From assembly GCA_043805435.1 (NCBI GenBank), contig JAZDHY010000018.1, positions 1 to 64,000 of the forward strand: a DNA stretch of 64,000 nt. The letters are read 5' to 3'. The notes below the pieces were generated by a model. It was given only the letters and a program-made list of their open reading frames with translations, made no database searches and had not been told where the DNA came from. Shown here piece after piece: positions 46,363-55,760 of this stretch. Source of the DNA: JAEXOD01 sp043805435. Its GTDB lineage: Bacteria > Bacteroidota > Ignavibacteria > Ignavibacteriales > Melioribacteraceae. Both the position numbers and the translations under genes were made by a program. Each line of letters opens with the position of its first letter. Within the stretch, counting starts at the first letter, position 1.

Positions 46363-48303
46363 TTAACCCGCAGATCTTATTGCTTCAATGCTTTCACAGA
46401 ATGCTTTAATAATCTTTTTTTTATGCTCAAAAGACATATCATTTTTCATAATATAATCAGACAAATCATTTTCGACCTTTTCACCATGCTTAGCCAATAT
46501 AAATGTTATAAGTGTCTGAAACAAAGACCAATCTCCTAAATTAAATGCAAGGACTAATGCATTAAATTGTGCTTCTGTATCATTATCCTGAATTATTCCA
46601 GTAATTAAAAAAGCTAGCAAAGCTTTTTCATACTTTTCTTGTTGATTCAAGGCTACCCCTAAATTGAACCATGCTCCTCCATTAAGAGGATTGAGTTCAA
46701 TAGAAGCTTCTAGGAGAATAATTATTTCCCCAATATTACCATCCATTGTTGTTAAAGTATATGCTGATTCAAAAAACTCCATAGATTTAAGTTCATCGAT
46801 TTTTTCTTCGTTAAAACCTAACTCTATAAATTTCAAGCAAATACTATTTTTAAGCAACCATTCAGAATTATTTGAATTTGTGATATTAAAATATTTAGAG
46901 AACCAATTATTTGCTTCTCTAAATTTACCTTGGAAGAATAAACAATCACCTAAAAGAGCTAAAACTAAATAATTCTCTTGTGGTGAAATTTTTTCGATTC
47001 TAATGTATTGTTCTTCAGTTGTACTTTCTTTAATTTCTAAAGATTTTAGATAGAATTTTTCAGCACATTTGTAGTGCTTCTTAGAGAATAACAATCCTGC
47101 TACTTCTTTCCACCAATAGGCCCTTTTTTTATAATTAGGATAAATTCTTCTTGCCTTGAAATAATGTTCTAAAGTATTAAAACCATCTGATTCTGTTTTA
47201 AGTATATTACCAATATTATAGTGACAAAGCCCTTTTATTTCTATCTCATTAGATTTTTCAATTAATCTGGTAAGGTTTTCCACACGATATTTTTTAAATT
47301 CTTTTGACTCCGGATCAACTATAAAATATGCCAAATCAAAGAAAAGATAAAAACTATGAAGATTTTTATCAATAATTTCTTTCATAATTGCATTAAATAA
47401 TTCAATTTCTCTTTTTGCTTTTGCTTGTTGCAACAAACCAACTGGATCAAGGGACATATAATCATCGTGAGAAATTAGCTTACCATAATTGATAAGATTT
47501 CGTAAAATCAATAATGAGCCACGAATATCATATTTTGCAAAACAAATTGCTATGATTTTTAGTATATCTTTATTTATTTCATTTATATCATTTTCATTAA
47601 ACACTGGTCTATTTATATAAAGATTATCTTCCTTAATCACGCCGATATTTATTTGTTGTGAGAAACTATTTGACTTGATTTTAAAACTTAACTCATTGTT
47701 TTTCGAGGATGAATAAATAAATTCAATTTGATTTGGCATGTATTGATTATCAATCAAGAATGTATTTTCATAAAAATGTTTTATCCATTTAATTATATGT
47801 ACATTCAATAATTTTTCAATTTCATTCTGAGCATGGATTATTATTCCAAATTTATTCACAGAGTTCAAATCATTTTCTAGAGTCACGAAGGAACTCTCAT
47901 TAATAAGATAGTTCTCATTTAATGAGACAATAACGCTTTTTTGTTTATTTTTAATTGTATACGATTCTAAAAGTTTATTGGCCCAAATTGCCCAAATTTG
48001 TTCAGTTTCAATTGAGACAAAAACTATCAGTACAGGCAAAGTAAGTGACGCATAATATTCAAGACTTTCTACCGCAAATTGCTTTTTAAAGGTATCATTT
48101 ACAATTTTCTGCATTGAACCTTTAAGTTGAACAAAAAAGAATTTACCAGTTGTTTGTTTATTTTTAAATATTTCTAGGGAATAATCGATACCATAGTCAA
48201 TTTGCATTTCATGCGTAACCCATTCATTTGGTACAATTCTCTCAAATAATTTCTTTGATTGAGTTTCAATTATATGCTGCTCTGGTCTTTCCACTATAGA
48301 CAT
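46363..48303 (-). CDS. DUF4365 (PDDEXK-like) domain protein with TPR array
   Basis: 646 residues. Residues ~10-150 match DUF4365, a restriction-endonuclease-like fold: Asp in DYGIDYSLEI and the Q-x-K of FFVQLKGS form the PD-(D/E)XK-type site. From ~340 onward there are tetratricopeptide-like helices (YNIGNILKTE, AEKFYLKSLEI, LNGGAWFNLGVALNQQ). A nuclease coupled to a protein-interaction array suggests a role in DNA or RNA quality control or defence; this is inference. It sits beside the DUF1016 remnant, with no methylase or ATPase partner. Confidence 0.7.
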   Translation of the reverse strand: MSIVERPEQHIIETQSKKLFERIVPNEWVTHEMQIDYGIDYSLEIFKNKQTTGKFFFVQLKGSMQKIVNDTFKKQFAVESLEYYASLTLPVLIVFVSIETEQIWAIWANKLLESYTIKNKQKSVIVSLNENYLINESSFVTLENDLNSVNKFGIIIHAQNEIEKLLNVHIIKWIKHFYENTFLIDNQYMPNQIEFIYSSSKNNELSFKIKSNSFSQQINIGVIKEDNLYINRPVFNENDINEINKDILKIIAICFAKYDIRGSLLILRNLINYGKLISHDDYMSLDPVGLLQQAKAKREIELFNAIMKEIIDKNLHSFYLFFDLAYFIVDPESKEFKKYRVENLTRLIEKSNEIEIKGLCHYNIGNILKTESDGFNTLEHYFKARRIYPNYKKRAYWWKEVAGLLFSKKHYKCAEKFYLKSLEIKESTTEEQYIRIEKISPQENYLVLALLGDCLFFQGKFREANNWFSKYFNITNSNNSEWLLKNSICLKFIELGFNEEKIDELKSMEFFESAYTLTTMDGNIGEIIILLEASIELNPLNGGAWFNLGVALNQQEKYEKALLAFLITGIIQDNDTEAQFNALVLAFNLGDWSLFQTLITFILAKHGEKVENDLSDYIMKNDMSFEHKKKIIKAFCESIEAIRSAG

Positions 48304-48459
48304 CCTAAATTTCTTCTAAACTTATAATATGAAACTGACACATTTTTTTATTAAGAAACAATTTATATTTTCAATAATTATATTAATTACTTTTTTAATC
48401 TAAAAATTCAAAATTCTTTTCCCACTTAAACTTTAACCTTAAACACTCAAACTTGTTTT

Positions 48460-50094
48460 CTACATTTTTTCCGGTGCGGAAACCGATAAAATATTTAGTC
48501 CGTTTTTAATTACCTGCTGAACGGCAACAATTAAAGCAATACGCGCTTGTGCCAAGTTTTTTTCGGAACCGATAATTCGGTGTGCGGCATAAAATCTATG
48601 GAATAAAGCGGCTAATTCTTCTAAATAATTAGAAATTTTATTCGGTTCAAAATTTATAGCAGCAAATTCAACTTCATCACCAAAATGATGCATTTTTTTT
48701 AATATATCTTGTTCTTCATTTTCCTTTAATAAATGCAAGTTTTCAAAAGAGGCTTTTAATTCTTTTTCGGCCGTCATTCTTAAAATTGAACAGATACGAG
48801 CGTGTGCATACTGCAAATAAAAGACAGGATTTTCATCGGTTTGTTTTTTGGCAAGTTCAATATCAAAGTTAAGGTGTGTTTTTAAATCGCGCATTACAAA
48901 AAAGTATCTTACAGCATCCCGTCCGGCTTCGTTTATTAATTCATCCAAAGTAATAAAATTGGCTTTTCTGGTACTCATTTTAACAATTTGTCCGTTGGCA
49001 ACAACGGTAACAAACTGATGAATTAACACTTTAATTATTTCGGTATTGTAACCTAAGGACTTAAGAGCAGCCAAAACATCGGGATAAGTTGCATTATGGT
49101 CGCTGCCAAATAAATCAACAATTAAATCGTAACCGCGTTCATATTTTGTAATATGATATGCAATATCAGGCAGCCTATATGTAGGTTCGCCCGTAGATTT
49201 AATTATCACTTTATCTTGTTCGTTTCCAAGTTCGGAAAGTTTTAACCAGGTAGCTCCTTCACTTTGGTAAGAAAGGTTTTTTGCTTTAAACATTTCCAAT
49301 ACTTTTTCAATTCTTTTTTCGGTATAAAGATCATTTTCATTATAAAACGACTTCATCTTAATACCAATATTGCCAAGTGTATTTTTAATATCGTCAAAAA
49401 TTATTCTTTCGGCATAATCCTTAAAAATTCCTTCAGGTGATTCGTCAATAAGCTTATCTCCATTATCATTTAATACCTGTTGGGCTATATCTTTAATATA
49501 TTCGCCCTGGTAATGATCTTCGGGAAATTCAATTGTTTGTCCAAGTAATTCCAAATAGCGGAATTTAACTGAATTGCCAAGAACACGCATCTGTCTTCCG
49601 GCATTATTAAAATAATACTCGCGTGTAACATCATACCCTATTGCTTCAAGCATATTAGCAAAAGTATCACCTACAACCGCATTTCTACCATGCCCAATTG
49701 TTAGAGGGCCGGTAGGATTTGCAGAAACAAATTCAACCATTGCTTTTTTACCGTTGTATTTTTCACTTCTGCCAAAATTAATTCCGGCTTCAGCTACTTT
49801 TTTTACAACGCTTGCAACAAAACCGGGTGTAAAAAAGAAATTTATAAATCCCGGTCCTTCAATTTTTACGTCTGCTAATACATCCTTGTCAGCTAACACA
49901 AGCAAAACATTAGTGATTTCAGTAGCAATATCTCGGGGATTTCTTTTAAGTTTTTTACTCAACCGCATAGCAATATTGGATGAGTAATCACCTTGAAGAC
50001 GATTATTGGGCACGTTTAAAATTAAAATTTCTTCTTTAATATATTCTAATTTATTGGAAAGTTGTATAAACAAATTTTCAAGATAATTTTTCAA
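48460..50094 (-). CDS. argS: arginyl-tRNA synthetase
   Basis: Class I synthetase of 544 residues. HIGH-type motif TIGHGRN, KMSKS-type motif KMSTRKAN and the C-terminal anticodon-binding helices (YLQYAHARICSILR) are present. The start codon is TTG (50094), with GGTG five bases upstream. It ends the four-gene run beginning at 51498. Confidence 0.96.
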   Translation of the reverse strand: MKNYLENLFIQLSNKLEYIKEEILILNVPNNRLQGDYSSNIAMRLSKKLKRNPRDIATEITNVLLVLADKDVLADVKIEGPGFINFFFTPGFVASVVKKVAEAGINFGRSEKYNGKKAMVEFVSANPTGPLTIGHGRNAVVGDTFANMLEAIGYDVTREYYFNNAGRQMRVLGNSVKFRYLELLGQTIEFPEDHYQGEYIKDIAQQVLNDNGDKLIDESPEGIFKDYAERIIFDDIKNTLGNIGIKMKSFYNENDLYTEKRIEKVLEMFKAKNLSYQSEGATWLKLSELGNEQDKVIIKSTGEPTYRLPDIAYHITKYERGYDLIVDLFGSDHNATYPDVLAALKSLGYNTEIIKVLIHQFVTVVANGQIVKMSTRKANFITLDELINEAGRDAVRYFFVMRDLKTHLNFDIELAKKQTDENPVFYLQYAHARICSILRMTAEKELKASFENLHLLKENEEQDILKKMHHFGDEVEFAAINFEPNKISNYLEELAALFHRFYAAHRIIGSEKNLAQARIALIVAVQQVIKNGLNILSVSAPEKM

Positions 50095-50130
50095 TTTTTC
50101 ACCACAGTAAAAAGATAGGATTAAACTTAA

Positions 50131-50484
50131 TTATTCTTCGTCCTCAATAACTCTAACAGGAGCATCGCCCCAAAGCTTTTCTAAATTATAAAAACCGCGT
50201 GCTTCTTTTAAAAAGATATGCACAACAACGTCAATATAATCTAATAAAACCCAATTTAACCCTGTAAAACCTTCTTTATGCAAACATTTTATTCCTTCTT
50301 CGTCTGTTAATACATCCTCAATGCCGTCAGCAATGGCTTTAACATGCGTGTCGGAATCTGCCGAAGCAATTATAAAATAATCGGTAAATGTAGTAACCGT
50401 CTGCAAATCAAGCACTTTAACGTCGTGCCCTTTTTTTGCAAGAATCAGTTCGCCAATTCTATTAACTAAATTTTCTGAATCCAA
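50131..50484 (-). CDS. rsfS: ribosome silencing factor RsfS
   Basis: 117 residues of the Iojap/RsfS family, which blocks subunit joining by binding uL14 during starvation. The family pattern KKGHDVKVLDLQTVTTFTDYFIIASA and, later, WVLLDYIDVVVHIF is clear. It starts 8 nt after the LytR_C gene. Confidence 0.95.
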   Translation of the reverse strand: MDSENLVNRIGELILAKKGHDVKVLDLQTVTTFTDYFIIASADSDTHVKAIADGIEDVLTDEEGIKCLHKEGFTGLNWVLLDYIDVVVHIFLKEARGFYNLEKLWGDAPVRVIEDEE

Positions 50485-50492
50485 TTTTATTC

Positions 50493-50978
50493 CTATTTTA
50501 GTGGATTTAAAACATTACAATCTTTCCCTATAACTACAGTTACATCAACAAAATAATCGGTATTAATTTGTTGAATAACATGCTCCTTTTTTACCCCAAG
50601 CAGCTTAGCCGTTTTTTCGGCATTTGCTCTGTTGCCAATTCTATCAATTACAATTGTATTATTCATATCAAACGAATTGTAATTACTTACATTAACAACA
50701 TCACAGTTATTATTACGTAAATAATCGGTAAACCTATCAGCCACACCGGCCAGACCACACCCATTAAGCACCTCTACCTGGATGATTTCCGATGGAGCTA
50801 AATTTTCGGATTTGTTTACCGGTTCATTTCCGCTAATTTTTATAAATATTGAATACATTAGATAAATTATTACCGCGGCTAAAAAGAAAATAATTACATT
50901 AAGTGTAATATTTACCGTGCTGGCTTTAAAGCTAATGTTACTGCTGTTATCTTGGTTTGTATTTGAACCCTTTACCAA
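50493..50978 (-). CDS. membrane-anchored LytR_C-domain protein
   Basis: 161 residues: a short cytosolic tail, one membrane helix (~27-47: NVIIFFLAAVIIYLMYSIF) and a LytR C-terminal domain from ~65 (QVEVLNGCGLAGVADRFTDYL, then DRIGNRANAEKTAKLLG). There is no catalytic LytR-CpsA-Psr domain. The apparent start is TTG. Its position just before rsfS is common in the FCB group. Confidence 0.8.
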   Translation of the reverse strand: MVKGSNTNQDNSSNISFKASTVNITLNVIIFFLAAVIIYLMYSIFIKISGNEPVNKSENLAPSEIIQVEVLNGCGLAGVADRFTDYLRNNNCDVVNVSNYNSFDMNNTIVIDRIGNRANAEKTAKLLGVKKEHVIQQINTDYFVDVTVVIGKDCNVLNPLK

Positions 50979-51003
50979 ATCTATTCTATATTAAATTATG
51001 AAA

Positions 51004-51498
51004 TTATCTATCAAAAAAATAATCATCGTCATTATAAAACGATGAAAATCTGTTAAAACCATAAGGACTATAATAACTACTATACGGAGATTGAGAAAAT
51101 CTAACCGTAAACCTAACATCATCTGAGGGTTGGTAGTTAATTTGAGCGCGGCTTAAATATATACCGTTAATTTGTTTTGAAAACTCGGTACCAAACGAAC
51201 TATATGGCGAGTTAACTAAACTTGCATCAACCTGAATATTAAGTTTATCATTAAATTTGTACATCATACTATTGGTATAAACTCCCATACTTATGGCATT
51301 ATTACCAAAAGTTGCATAACTTAAACCAATAGAGTGTTTCATTGAAAAATTATTAGGATTAATAAAACCTAAAAAACTTTGAGAAGGATTATTATTAATA
51401 ATGCTTCCTCTAATATCTACTTTATTACTCTGGTCGCGAAATTGAGCGTAACCTGAAATAGAAAAAAGAATAAAAACTATTAGAAATAAATTTTTCAT
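51004..51498 (-). CDS. exported hypothetical protein
   Basis: 164 residues with a signal peptide (MKNLFLIVFILFSISGYAQ). The mature part is beta-rich and aromatic, ending in many Tyr/Ser/Phe/Asp residues (SPYSSYYSPYGF), and looks like a small outer-membrane-associated protein. I do not recognise a family. It is the first gene of the argS operon. Confidence 0.65.
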   Translation of the reverse strand: MKNLFLIVFILFSISGYAQFRDQSNKVDIRGSIINNNPSQSFLGFINPNNFSMKHSIGLSYATFGNNAISMGVYTNSMMYKFNDKLNIQVDASLVNSPYSSFGTEFSKQINGIYLSRAQINYQPSDDVRFTVRFSQSPYSSYYSPYGFNRFSSFYNDDDYFFDR

Positions 51499-51580
51499 AA
51501 TTAACCTTTAGGTATTCTGTTTATTTTATACAAAAGCTAAAATAAATATGTTTCCTTTTCAATCAAACACTCTAAAATAA

Positions 51581-52039
51581 TTACTTTAATTTAACAATCA
51601 TTTCAATTTCAATAGGTGCATTTAATGGTAATACATTAACACCAACAGCACTACGTGCATGTTTACCGGCATCACCAAATATTTTACCTAACAAATCGGA
51701 TGCACCGTTAGTAACTTTAGGTTGATCTGTAAAATCAGCCGGACAGTTAACAAATGCAGTTAATTTAACAATCTGATCAATTGCGTCAATTGAACCAACT
51801 GCTGCTTTAATAGCACCCAAACAATTAATTGCACAAGTTTCAGCTGCTTTTTGAGCATCTTCTAACGAAACTTCTACACCAACTTTACCTGTAAATTGTA
51901 GTTGGCCTGCAATAAAAGGAAGTTGACCGGAAGTAAATACATACTTATCGCATACTTTTGCCGGAATGTATGATGCTAACGGTTTAGCAGGTTCCGGAAT
52001 TGTAATTCCTAATTCTTCAGCTTTCTTTACAAAACTCAT
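51581..52039 (-). CDS. RidA/YjgF-family protein
   Basis: 152 residues of the longer YjgF-like subfamily: LASYIPAKVCDKYVFTSGQLPF at the N-terminus, AAETCAINCLGAIKAAVG, and the C-terminal ARSAVGVNVLPLNAPIEIE. The Arg in ARSAVGV corresponds to the catalytic Arg of RidA enamine/imine deaminases, so activity is plausible. Single gene. Confidence 0.9.
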   Translation of the reverse strand: MSFVKKAEELGITIPEPAKPLASYIPAKVCDKYVFTSGQLPFIAGQLQFTGKVGVEVSLEDAQKAAETCAINCLGAIKAAVGSIDAIDQIVKLTAFVNCPADFTDQPKVTNGASDLLGKIFGDAGKHARSAVGVNVLPLNAPIEIEMIVKLK

Positions 52040-52170
52040 ATAATCTCCATATATAAATATTTTTTAATGACATTACAAATATAAGGCATTTTACACTAAT
52101 AATAAATTTATATTTAATTTTAATAAACATTCTGCTATTTTTACATATTAACTTATTTGGATTATAAAAT

Positions 52171-52932
52171 ATGACCGGCAACAAATTTAAAAATTTAGTA
52201 GATATAATGCGTAAACTACGCGAAGAGTGCCCTTGGGATAAAGACCAAACTAATGATTCTATTAAAGCCGCAACTTTAGAAGAAGCTTACGAGGCTGTTG
52301 AAGCAATAGATAAAAAAAACTATAACGAATTAAAATCGGAACTTGGTGATTTGTTACTGCACATTGTATTTCATTCGGCAATTGCAGAAGATAACAACCA
52401 CTTTAATATAAATGATGTAATTGATTCCATCTCGGAAAAACTGATACGTCGTCATCCGCATGTTTTTTCGGACACAATTGTAAACAATAACGAAGATATA
52501 ATGCGTAATTGGGAATTTATAAAACTCAAAGAAGGAAGAGATTCTGTTTTAGAGGGTGTTCCCAAAGCTCTTTCGTCTTTATACCGTGCATATAGAATAC
52601 AAGAGAAGGTTGCCAAAGTTGGTTTTGACTGGAGCAATAAAGATGATGTTTGGGCAAAAGTAAAAGAAGAGCTTAACGAATTAAGAGAAGCCGAAGCAAG
52701 CGGTGATGAAAATAAAATTGAAGAAGAAATGGGTGATTTATTTTTTGCTTTAACCAATTATTCGCGTTTTATAAAAGTAAATCCCGAAAACGCCTTACGC
52801 CGCACTAACGAAAAATTTATTAAACGTTTTCAATATGTTGAAAAAAAGATAAAAGAAACCGGAAGAGATTTAAGCGATTCAAATCTGGAAGAGATGGATA
52901 TATATTGGGAAGAAGCTAAACAATTTGATTAG
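52171..52932 (+). CDS. mazG: nucleoside triphosphate pyrophosphohydrolase MazG
   Basis: 253 residues with two MazG domains. The first has ECPWDKDQT and the metal cluster ELKSELGDLLLHIVFHS; the second has ELNELREAE and EEEMGDLFFALTN. It hydrolyses (d)NTPs to monophosphates, cleaning the nucleotide pool. Its stop overlaps that of the convergent phoH by 4 nt. Confidence 0.95.
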   Translation: MTGNKFKNLVDIMRKLREECPWDKDQTNDSIKAATLEEAYEAVEAIDKKNYNELKSELGDLLLHIVFHSAIAEDNNHFNINDVIDSISEKLIRRHPHVFSDTIVNNNEDIMRNWEFIKLKEGRDSVLEGVPKALSSLYRAYRIQEKVAKVGFDWSNKDDVWAKVKEELNELREAEASGDENKIEEEMGDLFFALTNYSRFIKVNPENALRRTNEKFIKRFQYVEKKIKETGRDLSDSNLEEMDIYWEEAKQFD

Positions 52933-53882
52933 CCGTTCCCATTTTTAAAATTATCGTATGCCTCTATAATGTCTTTAACAAGCTTGTGGCGTACTACATC
53001 GTTTTTGTTAAAATATATAAAGCCAACTCCATCAACGCTGCCAAGCACGCTTTGTATTTGAACTAAGCCGCTTGTGACGTTATCGGGCAGATCTATTTGA
53101 GTTATATCACCGGTTATTATAGATTTTGAGTTTGGACCCAATCGTGTTAAAAACATTTTCATCTGCATGCTGGTAGCATTTTGTGCTTCGTCAAGAATAA
53201 CATAAGCATTATTTAATGTTCTGCCGCGCATAAATGCCAAAGGCACAATCTCTAAAACTCCTTTGTCAAGATAATTGCCAAGTTGTTCTGCCGGCAGCAT
53301 ATCTTGTAAGGCATCGTACAATGGGCGCAAGTAAGGATCAATTTTTTCTCTAAAATCTCCCGGTAAATAACCTAAATTTTCACCTGCTTCAACTGCCGGT
53401 CTTGCTAATACAATTCGCTTTACAATTCCTTTTTTTAATGCGGCAATTGCAAATGCAACCGCCAAATAGGTTTTTCCGGTTCCGGCCGGCCCAATAGCAA
53501 AACAAATATCATTTTCCATAACCATTTTATAATATTCTATCTGGTTAGGTGTTTTAGTTCTAATCACATCTTTTTTAGTATATAATACAATATTGTCATA
53601 ATCTTTAACAATAGGTGCTTTACCATCTTCGGCTAAGTCTAAAATTGTTTCAACATCAGCAGTACGAAGTTTGCCTGTGGTATTAAGAATATAAATCATT
53701 TCTTTCAAGGTGCGTTCAACAGTATTTACTTCTTCAGTTGTACCTTTTATGTAAACATTTTCGCCTCTAAATGTTAAAGAAGTGCTAAATCGACTTTCAA
53801 GAGGTTTAATATTACAATCATTCATGCCTAAAAAAGAGAGCATATCAATTTTTTCGAGCTTTAAAATTTTTTCTATTTGCAA
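52929..53882 (-). CDS. phoH: PhoH-family ATPase
   Basis: 317 residues. An N-terminal KH-like region (~25-75: FRGENVYIKGTTEEV) precedes the PhoH P-loop domain with Walker A GPAGTGKTYLA and Walker B ILDEAQN. Family members are helicase-like ATPases linked to RNA and ribosome metabolism. It follows the LysM gene but is separated by a terminator hairpin. Confidence 0.93.
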   Translation of the reverse strand: MQIEKILKLEKIDMLSFLGMNDCNIKPLESRFSTSLTFRGENVYIKGTTEEVNTVERTLKEMIYILNTTGKLRTADVETILDLAEDGKAPIVKDYDNIVLYTKKDVIRTKTPNQIEYYKMVMENDICFAIGPAGTGKTYLAVAFAIAALKKGIVKRIVLARPAVEAGENLGYLPGDFREKIDPYLRPLYDALQDMLPAEQLGNYLDKGVLEIVPLAFMRGRTLNNAYVILDEAQNATSMQMKMFLTRLGPNSKSIITGDITQIDLPDNVTSGLVQIQSVLGSVDGVGFIYFNKNDVVRHKLVKDIIEAYDNFKNGNG

Positions 53883-53900
53883 GTTACCTCATATAAAATT

Positions 53901-53934
53901 AAAAAAGCCCTAATTAATAAATTAAAAAGGGCTT
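53901..53934 (-). terminator. rho-independent terminator after the LysM gene
   Basis: On the minus strand AAGCCC pairs with GGGCTT over an AT-rich loop and runs into T6. It lies between the LysM stop (53963) and the phoH start (53882). Confidence 0.75.
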
Positions 53935-53962
53935 AAACTCTTAAATACAATTAGAACAAAAA

Positions 53963-54658
53963 TTAATTAACTGTTGTCTGTTTTGGAGGAGCAGGTTTAT
54001 AATTTTGTTTAATTTTGTCATATTTAGCTTTTTCTTCTTCAGTCAAATTAGGAATTTTGAAGATTTGTTTAGGATAAATCAAATTAGGATTTTTAATTTG
54101 ATCTTTGTTTGCTTCATAAATTTTTGGCCATGCAAAAGCATTTGAATAATGATCAGGTTTTTTAGCAATGTTCCATAAACAATCGCCTTTTATAACAGTA
54201 TAATTAATTTCTGTAGGAGCTTCAACCCAAGCTTCTAATTTTCTTGGTAATTCGACATGAACTTTATTATAAAATTCAGGAAGGGCACCAATTTTGCTTA
54301 ATTTAAGTTCATTTAATTCAGCAACTCTATCATTTTTAGGACCTTCTTGTTTTTCGATTTTACCATTTAAAGTATTAACTTTGGTTCTAAAATTATCAAT
54401 ATCAGATTTTGTTGCACCAATAATAGTATAAAGTTCATCCATACAATTTTCGTATGTTTGCAAAGCTAAATCTTTAGCTTTTAGTTCTTTAACTTCATTT
54501 TGTAAAGTAGTAGCTTCGTTAGTTAAAGTAGTTTTCTTTTGTGTAAGACTATTAACTTCATTCTGCCATTCTTCTTCTGTCATTTCACGTGTTTGAGCAA
54601 CTAAATTAACAGAAAAGAATAAAATAACCAATAACAAACTTTTTAGTATTCTCATCAT
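53963..54658 (-). CDS. exported coiled-coil protein with C-terminal LysM domain
   Basis: 231 residues: a signal peptide (ILKSLLLVILFFSVNLVAQ), a long coiled coil (~25-125, TLTNEATTLQNEVKELKAK) and a LysM domain at ~150-205 (YTVIKGDCLWNIAKKPDHYS, KIYEANKDQIKNPNLIYP). It should bind peptidoglycan in the periplasm. It is 9 nt after the small coiled-coil lipoprotein gene and probably works with it in envelope structure. Confidence 0.85.
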   Translation of the reverse strand: MMRILKSLLLVILFFSVNLVAQTREMTEEEWQNEVNSLTQKKTTLTNEATTLQNEVKELKAKDLALQTYENCMDELYTIIGATKSDIDNFRTKVNTLNGKIEKQEGPKNDRVAELNELKLSKIGALPEFYNKVHVELPRKLEAWVEAPTEINYTVIKGDCLWNIAKKPDHYSNAFAWPKIYEANKDQIKNPNLIYPKQIFKIPNLTEEEKAKYDKIKQNYKPAPPKQTTVN

Positions 54659-54667
54659 ATTCTCCTG

Positions 54668-54934
54668 TTAATTTCCTATTTTCTGCAAGTTAGCTTTTGT
54701 TTCAGCTTTTTCTTTTTCGCATTGATCTAACTTTGAATTCTTTTCAGCAATTTCTCTTTCGAGTTTTGTTTTTTCGCTTTTTAAAGAATTATTCGATTTT
54801 TCCACTTCTTTTACTTCTGCTCTCAATTCATCAAGTTGGGCATATTGTTCTTCGGTAACACCACCGCATGCAACCAATCCAGAAAGGAATAAGAATATCA
54901 TTCCTAATTGGAAGAATTTCCTTATTTTAGTCAT
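54668..54934 (-). CDS. small coiled-coil lipoprotein
   Basis: 88 residues. A lipobox LVAC (Cys ~23) is followed by GG and then an uninterrupted charged coiled coil (LRAEVKEVEKSNNSLKSE..). It resembles Lpp-type outer-membrane lipoproteins in plan, not in sequence. The start is supported by GGAGG upstream. Confidence 0.75.
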   Translation of the reverse strand: MTKIRKFFQLGMIFLFLSGLVACGGVTEEQYAQLDELRAEVKEVEKSNNSLKSEKTKLEREIAEKNSKLDQCEKEKAETKANLQKIGN

Positions 54935-55014
54935 TCAGACCTCCGTTATTTGTGAATAATTATAAATTATAATATAATAAATTTTTTATTAAATATGTAC
55001 CAATTTATATAAAT

Positions 55015-55043
55015 ATGCATTTTTTTACGTAAAAAAAATGCAT
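55015..55043. terminator. AT-rich palindrome behind radC
   Basis: ATGCATTTTTT and AAAAAAATGCAT flank ACGT at the radC stop codon, giving an ~11-bp stem. It may end transcription or protect the 3' end; no clear T-run follows on the minus strand, so the call is weak. Confidence 0.35.
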
Positions 55044-55723
55044 TAAAACACCTTTTTATCTTTCAAACTAACAAAACTATTACCTGCAACAATAATATGG
55101 TCAACAATCGAAATTCCTATTATATCCCCAGCTTCTTTAAGTTTGCAAGTTAAAGAAACATCCGGTTGACTTACAGATATACTTCCGCTTGGATGATTAT
55201 GCAATAAAATAACTTTTGCGGCATTATTAATAATTGCAGACTTAAAAACCTCTCTGGGATGTGCTACAACTTCGTTTAAAATACCGGTACTAATTTTTTC
55301 GTATTTAATAATTTTGTTAGCGGCATTTAAACAAACAACCCAAAAAGTTTCTTTAATTTCATCTTTTAATAAGGGAATAAAAAAATCGGCTACTATCTTG
55401 GCATCAACAACAATCCTATTTAACAATACATTTGTTTTGTTAACCGATCTTCTTCCAATTTCGAAGGCGGCTAAAATTGTAGCAGCTTTATCTTTCCCTA
55501 TTCCTAAACAATTTGTCAAAGAATCAATACTCTGTAATGCTAAATTATTTATCCCGCCAAACGAATTAAGAAGATCTTGGGAAAGTTCAACAACATTTTT
55601 CCCTTTTAATCCGGTGCGTAATATAATTGCAATTAATTCGGCATCGCTTAAACTTTTAACGCCCTTGATAATAAGTTTTTCTCTCGGTCTATCATCATTG
55701 GGCAGTTCTTTAACTTTTAAAAT
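55043..55723 (-). CDS. radC: RadC/UPF0758 JAB-domain protein with apparent ATT start
   Basis: 226 residues. The N-terminal helix-hairpin-helix part (LPNDDRPREKL, KSLSDAELIAIILRTGLKG) and the C-terminal JAB metal site (LLHNHPSGSISVSQPD) match full-length RadC. A start at 55519 would miss the N-terminal 68 residues, which are clearly conserved. Upstream in this frame there is no ATG, GTG or TTG before a stop. The best start is ATT at 55723, with GAGGAA 3 nt upstream, giving the family's usual length. RadC function is uncertain despite the name. It follows the TPR gene closely. Confidence 0.8.
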   Translation of the reverse strand: MLKVKELPNDDRPREKLIIKGVKSLSDAELIAIILRTGLKGKNVVELSQDLLNSFGGINNLALQSIDSLTNCLGIGKDKAATILAAFEIGRRSVNKTNVLLNRIVVDAKIVADFFIPLLKDEIKETFWVVCLNAANKIIKYEKISTGILNEVVAHPREVFKSAIINNAAKVILLHNHPSGSISVSQPDVSLTCKLKEAGDIIGISIVDHIIVAGNSFVSLKDKKVF

Positions 55724-55760
55724 AACTTCCTCTAATATTTCTAACCAACAAAAATATTTA

